Assembly (NCBI RefSeq): GCF_023614235.1
Contig: NZ_CP094264.1
Span: 1,984,001-2,048,000, forward strand
Source: Streptomyces sp. MRC013
GTDB taxonomy: Bacteria; Actinomycetota; Actinomycetes; Streptomycetales; Streptomycetaceae
Reading direction: 5' to 3'
DNA length: 64,000 nt
Position 1 is the stretch's first letter. Each line of letters begins with the position of its first letter. The translations under genes were made by a program, and so were the position numbers. Below the pieces are notes generated by a model. It had not been told where the DNA came from and ran no database searches. It was given only the letters and a program-made list of their open reading frames with translations. Positions 12,846-20,689 of this stretch are shown one piece after another.

Positions 12846-13901
12846 TCAGAGGCTGACGCCGACCGTCACCGGCTCGTTGACCAGCGTGACGCCGAACACG
12901 TCGTGGACGCCGGCGACGACCTCGCGCGCGAGGGCGAGGAGGTCCTCGGTGGTGGCGTCGCCGCGGTTGGTGAGGGCGAGGGTGTGCTTGGTGGAGATGC
13001 GGGCGGGACCGGCCCCGTACCCCTTGGTGAACCCGGCCCTGTCGATCAGCCAGGCCGCCGACGTCTTGGTCCGGCCGTCGCCCGCGGGGTAGGCGGGCGG
13101 GGCCGCGTCGGGGCCCAGGCGGTCGCGCACGCGGTCCAGGAAGGCCGCGTACTGGGCGTCGTCGAGGATCGGGTTGGTGAAGAACGACCCGGCGGACCAG
13201 GTGTCGTGGTCGTCGGGGTCGAGGACCATGCCCTTGCCGGCGCGCAGGGCGAGGACGGTCGCGCGGGCGTCGGCCACGGGGACCCGGTCGCCGGGCTCGA
13301 CGCCGAGGGCGCGGGCGGTCTCCGCGTACCGGACGGGGGCGCTCAGCCCCCCGGCGTCCTCCAGCGCGAACCGGACGCGCAGGACGACGAACCGGTCGGG
13401 ATCGGCCTTGAAGCGGCTGTGCCGGTAGGAGAAGGCGCACTCGGCGCCGGGAAGGGTGACGACCTCCTCGGCGCGGCGGTCGTACGCCACGACCTCGGTG
13501 AGCGTGGTGGCGACCTCCTGGCCGTAGGCGCCCACGTTCTGGATCGGGGTGGCGCCGGCCGAGCCGGGGATGCCGGCCAGGCACTCGACGCCGGCGAGCC
13601 CGGCCTCGACGGTGCGGGCGACGGCGTCGGACCACACCTCGCCGGCGGCGAGCTCCAGCCGCGTGCCGTCGAGGGAGAAGCCGCGGGTGGCGATGTGCAG
13701 GGCGGTGCCGTCGAATCCCTTGTCCCCGATGACCAGGTTGGACCCGCCGCCGATGACGAGCAGCGGCGTACCGGTCCGGTCGGCCTCGCGCACGGCGGCG
13801 ACGACCTCGTCGTCGGTACGGGCGGTGACCAACCGCCTGGCGGGTCCCCCGAGCCGGAAGGTGGTCAGCGGGGCGAGCGGAGCGTCATGAGTAACCTGCA
13901 C
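12846..13901 (-). CDS. murB: UDP-N-acetylenolpyruvoylglucosamine reductase
   Basis: FAD enzyme that reduces UDP-GlcNAc-enolpyruvate with NADPH to UDP-MurNAc in peptidoglycan synthesis. 351 residues from GTG at 13901 (VQVTHDAPLAPLTTFRLGGP). The FAD-binding region has LLVIGGGSNLVIGD, then GVECLAGIPGSAGATPIQNV and GAYGQEV. Catalytic elements include the Arg in SYRHSRFK and the proton-donor Ser in SAGSFFTNPIL. The C-terminal Glu lies in TLVNEPVTVG. Full length. It is downstream of the dehydratase pair on the same strand. Confidence 0.96.
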   Translation of the reverse strand: MQVTHDAPLAPLTTFRLGGPARRLVTARTDDEVVAAVREADRTGTPLLVIGGGSNLVIGDKGFDGTALHIATRGFSLDGTRLELAAGEVWSDAVARTVEAGLAGVECLAGIPGSAGATPIQNVGAYGQEVATTLTEVVAYDRRAEEVVTLPGAECAFSYRHSRFKADPDRFVVLRVRFALEDAGGLSAPVRYAETARALGVEPGDRVPVADARATVLALRAGKGMVLDPDDHDTWSAGSFFTNPILDDAQYAAFLDRVRDRLGPDAAPPAYPAGDGRTKTSAAWLIDRAGFTKGYGAGPARISTKHTLALTNRGDATTEDLLALAREVVAGVHDVFGVTLVNEPVTVGVSL

Positions 13902-14043
13902 CCGCCCAGCCTACGGTGCCCCCGCCGCGGACCCCGGCCCGCCGGGACGGCCCTGGCGCGGCCGGGACGGAGGCCGGCCGGGGCGCGGCCGGATGCGGTC
14001 GTACCCGCCGCCGGTGCGGCGGACCGGTCCCGCCCGGCGGGGC

Positions 14044-14472
14044 TCAGGCGAGCCGGACCACCGCGCGGGACATGCCCAGCACCTTCTGGCCGCCGCTCGT
14101 GGCGGTCAGGTCCACGCGGACGCGGCGGTCGTCGAGCTTGGCCGCGACCTTGGCGGTGACCTGGATCAGCGCGCCCTCGCCGTCGTCCGGGACGACGACC
14201 GGCTTGGTGAAGCGGACGCCGTACTCGACGAGCGCGCCCGGGTCGCCCGCCCAGTCGGTGACGACGCGCGCGGCCTCGGCCATCGTGAACATGCCGTGCG
14301 CGATGACGCCCGGCAGGCCGACCTCGCGGGCGAACCTCTCGTTCCAGTGGATGGGGTTGAAGTCGCCGGACGCGCCCGCGTACCGCACCAGCGTGGCGCG
14401 CGTCACGGGGAACTCGCGAGGCGGCAGCTCCGTACCGACCTCCACCTCGTCGAAGGAGACCTTCGCGGTCAT
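14044..14472 (-). CDS. MaoC-like (3R)-hydroxyacyl dehydratase, HadB-like subunit
   Basis: Hot-dog fold hydratase/dehydratase. 142 residues from ATG at 14472 (MTAKVSFDEVEVGTELPPRE). It contains the catalytic Asp37-His42 pair in SGDFNPIHWNE, followed by GVIAHGMFTMAEAARV, the MaoC hallmark. It lies 8 bases downstream of a partner hot-dog gene that lacks this pair, the same division of labour as mycobacterial HadA/HadB in fatty acid synthase II. The physiological substrate in a streptomycete is not evident from sequence; a fatty-acyl-ACP or acyl-CoA role is inference. Confidence 0.85.
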   Translation of the reverse strand: MTAKVSFDEVEVGTELPPREFPVTRATLVRYAGASGDFNPIHWNERFAREVGLPGVIAHGMFTMAEAARVVTDWAGDPGALVEYGVRFTKPVVVPDDGEGALIQVTAKVAAKLDDRRVRVDLTATSGGQKVLGMSRAVVRLA

Positions 14473-14480
14473 GGTGTCCC

Positions 14481-14933
14481 TCACTCCCCCTCTGCCGCGC
14501 GCGCCACGAGCTTCGTCCACGCCGTCACGACGTGCTCGCCCGCCTCGTCGTGCACCTCGCCCCGGATGTCGAGGACGTCGTTCCCCGCGAGCGACTTGAT
14601 CGTCTCGATGGTGGAGGTGACCGTCAGCCGGTCCCCCGCCCGTACGGGCCTGCTGTAGGCGAACCTCTGGTCGCCGTGCACGACCCGGCTGTAGTCGAGC
14701 CCGAGCCGCGGATCGGAGATCACCCGGCCGGCGGCCTTGAACGTGATGGCGAACACGAAGGTCGGCGGTGCGATCACATCGGGATGGCCGAGCGCTTTCG
14801 CCGCCTCCGCGTCGGTGAAGACCGGGTTTTCGTCTCCGATGGCCTCGGCGAACTCGCGGATCTTTTCCCGGCCGACCTCGTACGGCTCGGTGGGCGGATA
14901 GCTCCGCCCGACGAAGGACTGGTCGAGCGCCAT
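14481..14933 (-). CDS. FAS1/HadA-like hot-dog dehydratase subunit
   Basis: Non-catalytic or substrate-binding partner of the adjacent MaoC protein. 150 residues from ATG at 14933 (MALDQSFVGRSYPPTEPYEV). The N-terminal segment KIREFAEAIGDENPVFTDAE aligns in form with the hydratase overhang helix but lacks the Asp-His dyad. VVHGDQRFAYSRPVRAGDRL is the conserved hot-dog beta segment. The gene pair is 8 bases apart and surely co-transcribed. It is separated from the upstream rpmG by a strong hairpin. Its mycobacterial counterpart also follows rpmG, upstream of tRNA-Trp and secE. Confidence 0.85.
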   Translation of the reverse strand: MALDQSFVGRSYPPTEPYEVGREKIREFAEAIGDENPVFTDAEAAKALGHPDVIAPPTFVFAITFKAAGRVISDPRLGLDYSRVVHGDQRFAYSRPVRAGDRLTVTSTIETIKSLAGNDVLDIRGEVHDEAGEHVVTAWTKLVARAAEGE

Positions 14934-14985
14934 GTACCCGGTACCTCCTGCGGTCCCTGCTCTGTTCCGGACGTGTCGGGAAACG

Positions 14986-15021
14986 ACGCGAGGCCGCCCC
15001 CCGACGGGGGCGGCCTCGCGT
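14986..15021 (-). terminator. Hairpin after rpmG
   Basis: 16-bp perfect stem (14986-15001 with 15006-15021, 4-base loop) 11 bases past the rpmG stop. Likely terminator or attenuator between rpmG and the dehydratase genes. Confidence 0.8.
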
Positions 15022-15032
15022 ACGAGCCTGTT

Positions 15033-15197
15033 TCAGCGCGTCTCGCGGTGCGCGGTGTGCGCGTTGCAGCGCGGGCAGTGCTTCTTCATCTCAAGGCGGT
15101 CCGGGTTGTTACGCCGGTTCTTCTTGGTGATGTAGTTCCGCTCCTTGCACTCCACGCAGGCCAGCGTGATCTTCGGGCGGACGTCGGTGGCAGCCAC
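15033..15197 (-). CDS. rpmG: 50S ribosomal protein L33, zinc-ribbon form
   Basis: Small large-subunit ribosomal protein. 54 residues from GTG at 15197 ([20 protein letters not shown]), with AAGGAGC upstream at the right spacing. Two CxxC pairs (CVEC and CPRC) make this the zinc-binding paralogue; streptomycetes also keep zinc-free copies repressed by Zur. It lies 88 bases after tRNA-Met and probably shares a transcript with the two tRNAs. Confidence 0.96.
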   Translation of the reverse strand: MAATDVRPKITLACVECKERNYITKKNRRNNPDRLEMKKHCPRCNAHTAHRETR

Positions 15198-15285
15198 GTG
15201 AGTGCTCCTTGACGGACGGATGGACGGATGGAACGCAGAAATAGTAGCCGATCGAAGGACCGACCCCACAATCGGCTACTGGGAG

Positions 15286-15358
15286 TAGCGGTGACCGGAC
15301 TTGAACCGGTGACACAGCGATTATGAGCCGCTTGCTCTACCGACTGAGCTACACCGCT
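15286..15358 (-). tRNA. tRNA-Met (anticodon CAT)
   Basis: 73 bases; AGCGGTG/CACCGCT acceptor stem, D-loop TAGCTCAGTCGG, anticodon loop CTCATAA, T-loop GGTTCAAGTCC. The first acceptor pair is A-T and the anticodon stem lacks the three G-C pairs of initiators, so I read it as elongator. No encoded CCA. Confidence 0.93.
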
Positions 15359-15372
15359 TTGATGTGTGGATC

Positions 15373-15390
15373 CCTCACCCGAAGGTGAGG
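15373..15390 (-). other. Small hairpin between tRNA-Thr and tRNA-Met
   Basis: 7-bp stem (15373-15379 with 15384-15390) with a TTCG tetraloop on the minus strand. Probably a processing or stabilising structure in the tRNA precursor. Confidence 0.5.
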
Positions 15391-15405
15391 ATCTCCCCAC
15401 ACCAG

Positions 15406-15478
15406 AGCCCCAATACGGAATCGAACCGTAGACCTTCTCCTTACCATGGAGACGCTCTGCCGACTGAGCTATTGGGGC
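15406..15478 (-). tRNA. tRNA-Thr (anticodon GGT)
   Basis: 73 bases; GCCCCAA/TTGGGGC acceptor stem, D-loop TAGCTCAGTCGG, anticodon loop ATGGTAA, T-loop GGTTCGATTCC. No encoded CCA. First in a minus-strand run of tRNA-Thr, tRNA-Met and rpmG. Confidence 0.96.
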
Positions 15479-15787
15479 GAGCGATGAAGACATTACACGG
15501 TCTGCGGCCGTTCACCCAAATCCGTTTGGCCGCGCCCGCGCTCCGTTCCCGGCACCGGCCTCCGGGGCCCCGGGACCGGAACGGGGAGGCGGGGCGGGAC
15601 GGTCCGGTGGCCCCCGCCGGCCCGCGGACCGGCCGGCGCGCCCCGCGCCGGTACGACTATTGCGCTCCTTCATGAAGCCCGGGTGGCCCCGCCCTAGGCT
15701 CGGTCCGCGCCGCGCGGCCCGTCCGCGCGCCCGCCCCGCAGCGCTCCGCGCCCGCCCCGCAGACCCTCGCGACCTCCCGGGAGCCCG
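15479..15787. other. Spacer between tRNA-Thr and the amidohydrolase-like gene
   Basis: About 309 bases. Apart from the tRNA promoter at 15492-15519 I see no gene or clear structure. The two flanking genes are divergent. Confidence 0.5.
15492..15519 (-). promoter_or_regulatory. Candidate promoter of tRNA-Thr/tRNA-Met/rpmG
   Basis: Minus-strand TTGGGT (15514-15519) and TGTAAT (15492-15497) with a 16-base gap; the -10 matches consensus at five of six bases. Initiation would fall a few bases before the tRNA-Thr 5' end. Confidence 0.5.
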
Positions 15788-17017
15788 ATGTCCCCAGACG
15801 ACCAGCGGCCGCGGGTGCCGGAGGGCGCCGCCACCGGCACCGCCACGCTGCTGTGCGGTGCCCGCCTCACCGACGGGCGGACCGTCGACGTACGGCTCGG
15901 CGGCGGACGGATCGAGGCCGTCGGCACGCCCGGCAGCCTCGGCTCCCACCGCGCCCGCGTCGACCTCGCCGGATACCTGCTGCTGCCGGCCCCCGCCGAG
16001 CCGCACGCCCACGCCGACACCGCGCTCGGCGGCGACGCGGCAGGCCCGGTCCCGTACGCCGCCGGGGACGTCCAGCGGCGCGCCACGGAGGCGGCCCTGC
16101 TCCAGCTGGGCCACGGGGCGACGGCGGTGCGCGCGCACGTGCGGGTCGGGGGCGCCCGGGGGCTGGCGCCGCTGGAGGGCGTGCTGCGGGCGCGGCGTTC
16201 GCTGCGCGGGCTGGCCGACCTGACGGCGGTGGCGGTACCCCGGGCGCTGACGGGCGCGGCGGGGGCGGACGGGCTGGCGGTGCTGCGGGACGCGGTGGGG
16301 ATGGGCGCCTCGGCGATCGGCGGCCGTCCGGACCTCGACCCGGACCCGGCGGGGTACGCGGAGGCGGCACTGGGTCTGGCGGCGGAGCACGGCCGCCCCG
16401 TGGACCTGCACACGGACGGCGGCGACCCGACGTGGCTGGCACGGCTGGCGGCGATGGCGGACGGTCTGCGGCAGGGGGTGGTGATCGGCCCGTGCGGCGC
16501 CCTGGCGCGACTGCCGTCGGACGCGCGGGCACGGGTGGCGGAGCGGCTGGCGGCGGCCGGGGTGACGGTGGTCTGCCTGCCGCAGGGCGGATGCGCGGGC
16601 GCCGGGATGCGGGACGTGGCGCCGGTACGGCTGCTGCGGTCGGCGGGCGTCCGGGTCGCGGCGGGCAGCGGCGCGCTGCGGGACGCGGTGAACCCGGTGG
16701 GGCGCGGCGACCCGCTGGAGGCGGCGTACCTGCTGGTGTCGCAGGGCGGACTGCGGCCGGCGGAGGCGTACGGGGCGGTCGGCGGGGCCGCACGGGAGGC
16801 GATGGGGCTGCCGCCGGTGCGGGTGGAGGCGGGGTTCCCGGCGGAGCTGCTGGCGGTGCGCGGGGAGCGGCTGGCGCAGGTGCTGTCGCTGGCGTACAGC
16901 CGGGTCGTGGTGCACCGGGGGCGGGTGGTGGCGCGTACGAGCGCGGTGCGGGAGTACTGCGACTCGGCGGGGGCACCGGACCTGCCGCGGCAGGTCCGGC
17001 CGGACGCGTGTCCGTGA
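15788..17017 (+). CDS. Amidohydrolase/cytosine deaminase-like protein lacking catalytic residues
   Basis: 409 residues from ATG at 15788, with the composite beta-sandwich plus TIM-barrel plan of cytosine deaminase-type amidohydrolases. The first metal motif is present (EPHAHADTAL, His73 and His75) and so is the barrel His208 (VDLHTDG). The residue two after it, Glu in active deaminases (HxDE), is Gly211. The next expected His is replaced in VIGPCGALA (234-239). The metal Asp of the GxDxxxDP motif is missing from GSGALRDAVNP (293-302). It therefore looks like a non-catalytic relative. Its role is unknown. It is followed 36 bases on by an NAD(P)-binding protein on the same strand. Confidence 0.75.
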   Translation: MSPDDQRPRVPEGAATGTATLLCGARLTDGRTVDVRLGGGRIEAVGTPGSLGSHRARVDLAGYLLLPAPAEPHAHADTALGGDAAGPVPYAAGDVQRRATEAALLQLGHGATAVRAHVRVGGARGLAPLEGVLRARRSLRGLADLTAVAVPRALTGAAGADGLAVLRDAVGMGASAIGGRPDLDPDPAGYAEAALGLAAEHGRPVDLHTDGGDPTWLARLAAMADGLRQGVVIGPCGALARLPSDARARVAERLAAAGVTVVCLPQGGCAGAGMRDVAPVRLLRSAGVRVAAGSGALRDAVNPVGRGDPLEAAYLLVSQGGLRPAEAYGAVGGAAREAMGLPPVRVEAGFPAELLAVRGERLAQVLSLAYSRVVVHRGRVVARTSAVREYCDSAGAPDLPRQVRPDACP

Positions 17018-17053
17018 GCGCCACGCACGCGCCCGGGCCGTACGGTCGTGAGC

Positions 17054-17710
17054 ATGCGCATTGTCATCGCTGGAGGACACGGTCGGGTCGCGCGGCGCCT
17101 GGAGCGTCTGCTGGCGGCCTCCGGACACGAGGTCGCGGGCATCATCCGGAAGCTGGAGCAGGCGGGCGCCCTGCGCGAGGCGGGCGCCGAACCGGTGCTC
17201 CTGGACATGGAGTCGGCGTCCCTGGAGATGGTCGCGGCGGTACTGCAGGGGGCGGACGCGGCGGTCTTCGCCGCGGGCGCGGGACCGGGCAGCGGAGCGG
17301 CACGCAAGGAGACGGTGGACCGGGACGCGGCGATCCTGTTCGCCGACGCGGCGGAGCGGGCGGGGGTGCGGCGGCACCTGGTGGTCTCCTCGATGGGCGC
17401 GGACCCGGAGCACCGGGGCGACGAGGTGTTCGACGCGTACCTGCGCGCGAAGGGGGCGGCGGACGCGCACGTGCGGGGTAAGGACGGCCTGGACTGGACG
17501 ATCCTGCGCCCGGGGATGTTGACGGACGACGCGGGCACGGGCCTGGTCCGCCTGGAGGCCTCGACGGGCCGTGGACCGGTCCCCCGCGACGACGTGGCGG
17601 CGGTCCTGGCGGAGCTCCTGGAGACGCCGTCCACTGCGGGCCTCACCCTGGAACTCGTCTCGGGCCGGACCCCCGTCCCGGTGGCGGTGAGGGCGGCTGC
17701 GGGCGGCTGA
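17054..17710 (+). CDS. NAD(P)-binding SDR-like protein (atypical short-chain dehydrogenase)
   Basis: 218 residues from ATG at 17054; a GTG two codons upstream is possible and no strong ribosome site separates them. The N-terminus MRIVIAGGHGRVARRLERLL is a Rossmann glycine-rich loop, followed by an acidic turn (VLLDMESASLEM) and VFAAGAGPGS. The SSMGAD segment and the DAYLRAKGAAD helix hold the positions of the SDR Ser and Tyr/Lys region in the NAD(P)-binding (NmrA/YwnB-like) branch. WTILRPGMLTDDAGTG is the usual conserved C-terminal motif. Substrate unknown. A bidirectional terminator follows. Confidence 0.85.
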   Translation: MRIVIAGGHGRVARRLERLLAASGHEVAGIIRKLEQAGALREAGAEPVLLDMESASLEMVAAVLQGADAAVFAAGAGPGSGAARKETVDRDAAILFADAAERAGVRRHLVVSSMGADPEHRGDEVFDAYLRAKGAADAHVRGKDGLDWTILRPGMLTDDAGTGLVRLEASTGRGPVPRDDVAAVLAELLETPSTAGLTLELVSGRTPVPVAVRAAAGG

Positions 17711-17751
17711 CCGCGCTCCCCGCTCACGGAGACGGTGCCACCGCAGGCGCG

Positions 17752-17796
17752 AAACGGCCCCCTGAACGCGTTTCCGCTGATCAGAGGGCCGTTTTT
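17752..17796. terminator. Bidirectional terminator between the SDR gene and tRNA-Tyr
   Basis: Arms 17752-17765 and 17781-17794 pair at 13 of 14 positions. A run of five T (17792-17796) serves the plus strand and GTTT serves the minus strand. It closes both convergent units. Confidence 0.88.
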
Positions 17797-17800
17797 CGCG

Positions 17801-17882
17801 TGGCGGCGCCAGGATTCGAACCTGGGTAGGCTAAGCCGACGGATTTACAGTCCGCTCCCATTGGCCACTCGGGCACACCGCC
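17801..17882 (-). tRNA. tRNA-Tyr (anticodon GTA)
   Basis: 82 bases with a long variable arm (type II); GGCGGTG acceptor stem paired to CGCCGCC, anticodon loop CTGTAAA, T-loop GGTTCGAATCC. No encoded CCA. A TATTGT (minus strand, 17938-17943) about 55 bases upstream may be its -10 element, with no good -35. Confidence 0.96.
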
Positions 17883-18071
17883 ATGGGATGTCGCCCCGGA
17901 GCTTTCCTCGCGGAGGTGCTCCCCGGCAACGACGTAAACAATACCCGATCCCCGAGGGTGGTCCGCCACCGGGTTTGATCAGCATCGGGGGTGGGCGGGA
18001 TGGCTAGGCTTGGGGGGCGGTCGGCGCTGGGCCGCCGCTCTCCCACCACCCGACGCAAGGAGCCACAGGAC

Positions 18072-18560
18072 ATGGCCGACTCCAGTTTCGACATCGTCTC
18101 GAAGGTCGAGCGGCAGGAGGTCGACAACGCCCTCAACCAGGCGGCGAAGGAGATCTCCCAGCGCTACGACTTCAAGAACGTGGGGGCGTCGATCTCCTGG
18201 TCCGGCGACAAGATCCTGATGCAGGCGAACTCCGAGGACCGGGTCAAGGCGATCCTCGACGTCTTCGAGTCCAAGCTGGTGAAGCGGGGGATCTCCCTGA
18301 AGTCGCTGGACGCCGGCGAGCCGCAGCTGTCCGGCAAGGAGTACAAGATCTTCGCGACGATCCAGGAGGGCATCTCCCAGGAGAACGCCAAGAAGGTCGC
18401 CAAGATCATCCGCGATGAAGGCCCCAAGGGCGTCAAGGCGCAGGTGCAGGGCGAAGAGCTGCGGGTCAGCTCCAAGAGCCGGGACGACCTGCAGGCCGTG
18501 ATCGCGCTGCTGAAGGCCCAGGACTTCGACTTCGCGCTGCAGTTCGTGAACTACCGCTGA
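18072..18560 (+). CDS. yajQ: YajQ family nucleotide-binding protein
   Basis: 162 residues from ATG at 18072, with AAGGAG twelve bases upstream. The sequence [20 protein letters not shown], then QRYDFKN and the C-terminal [20 protein letters not shown] are family hallmarks; the length is standard for this two-RRM-like-domain fold. Family members bind nucleotides, with c-di-GMP binding shown in some Gram-negative proteins; the streptomycete function is not known. It stands alone, divergent from tRNA-Tyr. Confidence 0.95.
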   Translation: MADSSFDIVSKVERQEVDNALNQAAKEISQRYDFKNVGASISWSGDKILMQANSEDRVKAILDVFESKLVKRGISLKSLDAGEPQLSGKEYKIFATIQEGISQENAKKVAKIIRDEGPKGVKAQVQGEELRVSSKSRDDLQAVIALLKAQDFDFALQFVNYR

Positions 18561-18963
18561 TCCCGCCGGGGGGCGGGACGGGGGCGGACGCGGCCCGGTG
18601 GCCGGTACGCCCCCGTCTCGCGTGCCGGGCACCGGAACCCTCTCGGCGGGCGGCCCGGTCCGGACCGGGGACATGACCTCGCACACGGGAGCCGACGGCC
18701 CTCCGGGCGGCACGCCGCCGGTGGGCGGGAAGGCCGCGGACGGGTCCGCGGCGCCCTCGCCGGAGCGGAGGGGCGCCGCCACCGTGCGGGGAGGGCGGCG
18801 CCCCGTGCCGGAGGTGTCCGGGTACGTCGCGGGGCGGTCGGGCGACCGCTCCGCGGAGGGGGCCGGGGGTGTCGGCCTCCCGCCGACCGCGCGGGGCGTG
18901 GGGGCGGTCGTCGGGCGACGGGTCCGGCGGGTACCGGACGGCCCCTCGTGCGACGTGCCGTAG
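18561..18963. other. Spacer with no recognisable gene
   Basis: About 400 bases after yajQ. One frame is open from 18598 to a TAG at 18961-18963, but the peptide is Gly/Pro/Arg-rich and matches nothing I know. It lies exactly where the missing N-terminal half of the alkB relic would be expected, in the same frame, yet shows none of its conserved residues. Confidence 0.5.
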
Positions 18964-19346
18964 GACGTGGCCGCCGCGTACGGGGAGGACGGCGGTTACC
19001 GGCCCGACGCGGCACTGGTCAACTTCTACGCCGGGGACGCGCGCATGGGCATGCGCCAGGACCGCGAGGAGCGGTCGGCGGCGCCCGTGGTGTCGCTGAG
19101 CGTCGGGGACGCCTGCCCCTTCCGGTTCGGCACCGCGGAGGGGCGGGGCCGACCGTACACCGATGTGCGGCTCGGCTCCGGTGACCTGTTCGTCTTCGGT
19201 GGGCCGTCGCGGTTCGCGTACCACGGCGTGCCGAAGGCGTACCCGGGTACGGGCGACCCCTCGGCGGGGCCGCGCTCCGGACGGCTCAACTTCACTCCGC
19301 GGGAGACCGGGCTCGGCCGCCGGTGGGGCGTCCGGAACGTCGGCGG
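18964..19346 (+). pseudogene. alkB remnant: C-terminal half of a 2-oxoglutarate/Fe(II) dioxygenase
   Basis: Translation gives AAAYGEDGGYRPDAALVNFY and on to PRETGLG, the C-terminal half of short streptomycete AlkB-type DNA repair dioxygenases. Conserved pieces are present: NFYAGDARMGM, APVVSLSVGDACPFRFG, GDLFVFGGPSRFAYHGVPK with the second iron His, and the RLN strand. The first iron-binding motif, HxD, reads RQD (about 19048-19059), so one ligand is lost. About 90 N-terminal residues are absent, a TAG precedes the fragment in frame, and no stop follows, so the frame runs on into the permease. I call it a decayed, non-functional relic. Confidence 0.8.
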
Positions 19347-19419
19347 GGAGGAGCCCTCCCCGCCGGTGCCGTGCGGGCGGCCGCCTCCGGCGGGGGCGGG
19401 GCTCAGTAGGGTGCGGCGC

Positions 19420-20673
19420 ATGGCGGAGACTTTGCGACGGTCGCTCGGGGTGTTCGACGCGGTCGTGATCGGCTTGGGGTCGATGGTGGGCGCGGGCGTC
19501 TTCGTGGCGCTCGGGCCCGCCGCCGCGGCCGCCGGGAGCGGGCTCCTCGTCGGCCTGGCGCTCGCGGGGGCCGTCGCGTACTGCAATGCGATGGCGTCGG
19601 CGCGGCTGGCCGCGCGTTACCCGGCGTCGGGCGGCACGTATGTGTACGGGCGTGAGCGGCTGGGTCCTTTCTGGGGGTACCTGGCGGGCTGGGCGTTCGT
19701 CGTCGGCAAGACGGCCTCGTGTGCGGCGATGGCGCTGACGGTGGGGGCGTACGTGTGGCCGGGTCAGGCGCACGCGGTGGCGGTGGCCGCCGTGGTGGCG
19801 CTGACGGCCGTGAACTACGGCGGTGTGCAGAAGTCGGCGCTGGCGACACGGTCGATCGTGGCGGTGGTCCTCGCGGTGCTGGCGGCCGTGGTGGTCTCCT
19901 CCCTCGGGTCGGGTGCGGCGGACGCCGGGCGGCTGGAGCCGGGCGGCGACGCCTCTCCGGGCGACGTGCTGCAGGCGGCCGGGCTGCTGTTCTTCGCCTT
20001 CGCCGGGTACGCGCGGATCGCGACGCTCGGGGAGGAGGTCCGGGACCCGGAGCGGACGATCCCGCGGGCGGTCCCGCTGGCGCTGGGCATCGCGCTGGTG
20101 GTGTACGCGTGCGTGGCGGTCTCCGTCCTCTCGGTGCTGGGCGCGGGAAGGCTGGGCGGGTCGGCGGCCCCGGTCGCGGACGCGATGCGGGCGGCGGGCG
20201 TGGACTGGATGGTTCCGGTGGTGCGGATGGGCGCCGCGGTGGCGGCGCTCGGCTCGCTGCTGGCACTGATCCTCGGGGTGTCCCGGACGACGCTGGCGAT
20301 GGCGCGGGACGGCCACCTGCCCCGGGCGTTCGCCGCCGTCCACCCCCGGTTCCGGGTGCCGCACCGCGCCGAGCTGGCGGTGGGGCTGGTCGTCGCGGTG
20401 GTGGCGGCGACCTCGGACCTCCGGAGCGCGATCGGGTTCTCGTCGTTCGGCGTGCTGGTCTACTACGCGATCGCCAACGCGTCGGCGTGGACGCTCACCG
20501 AACGGACGCGGACGGTGCGGCTCCTGGCCGCCTGCGGGCTGGCCGGGTGCCTGGCCCTCGCCTTCTCCCTGCCGCCGTCGTCGGTCCTGGTGGGCACGGG
20601 CGTCCTGGCGGCGGGGGCGGTCCTGTACGCCGTGCGCACCGGGCCGGTGCGGGGACGGGGGCACGAGCAGTAG
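19420..20673 (+). CDS. APC-family amino acid permease
   Basis: Integral membrane transporter of about 12 spans, probably for an amino acid or polyamine. I start it at the ATG at 19420 (MAETLRRSLGVFDAVVIGLG), giving 417 residues. Span 1 carries the APC signature GLGSMVGAGVFVALGPAAAAAG; later come ARYPASGGTYVYGRERLG, GYLAGWAFVVGKTASCAAM and FFAFAGYARIATLGEEV, all typical. The same frame is open upstream through the alkB relic, but that is readthrough without a conserved joint. A substrate cannot be assigned. It is convergent with the SMI1-like gene 16 bases away. Confidence 0.88.
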   Translation: MAETLRRSLGVFDAVVIGLGSMVGAGVFVALGPAAAAAGSGLLVGLALAGAVAYCNAMASARLAARYPASGGTYVYGRERLGPFWGYLAGWAFVVGKTASCAAMALTVGAYVWPGQAHAVAVAAVVALTAVNYGGVQKSALATRSIVAVVLAVLAAVVVSSLGSGAADAGRLEPGGDASPGDVLQAAGLLFFAFAGYARIATLGEEVRDPERTIPRAVPLALGIALVVYACVAVSVLSVLGAGRLGGSAAPVADAMRAAGVDWMVPVVRMGAAVAALGSLLALILGVSRTTLAMARDGHLPRAFAAVHPRFRVPHRAELAVGLVVAVVAATSDLRSAIGFSSFGVLVYYAIANASAWTLTERTRTVRLLAACGLAGCLALAFSLPPSSVLVGTGVLAAGAVLYAVRTGPVRGRGHEQ

Positions 20674-20689
20674 CCGGGGCGGGCGGCCC

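Noticed and set aside
15286..15478. tRNA pair as an integration (att) site of a mobile element
   Set aside because: No integrase gene and no repeat of a tRNA 3' end was found in the window; flanking genes are core and syntenic.
18967..20673. A genuine AlkB-permease fusion protein
   Set aside because: The AlkB part is only a C-terminal half with a lost iron ligand, preceded by an in-frame stop, and the permease has its own normal start at 19420. Readthrough of a relic is simpler.
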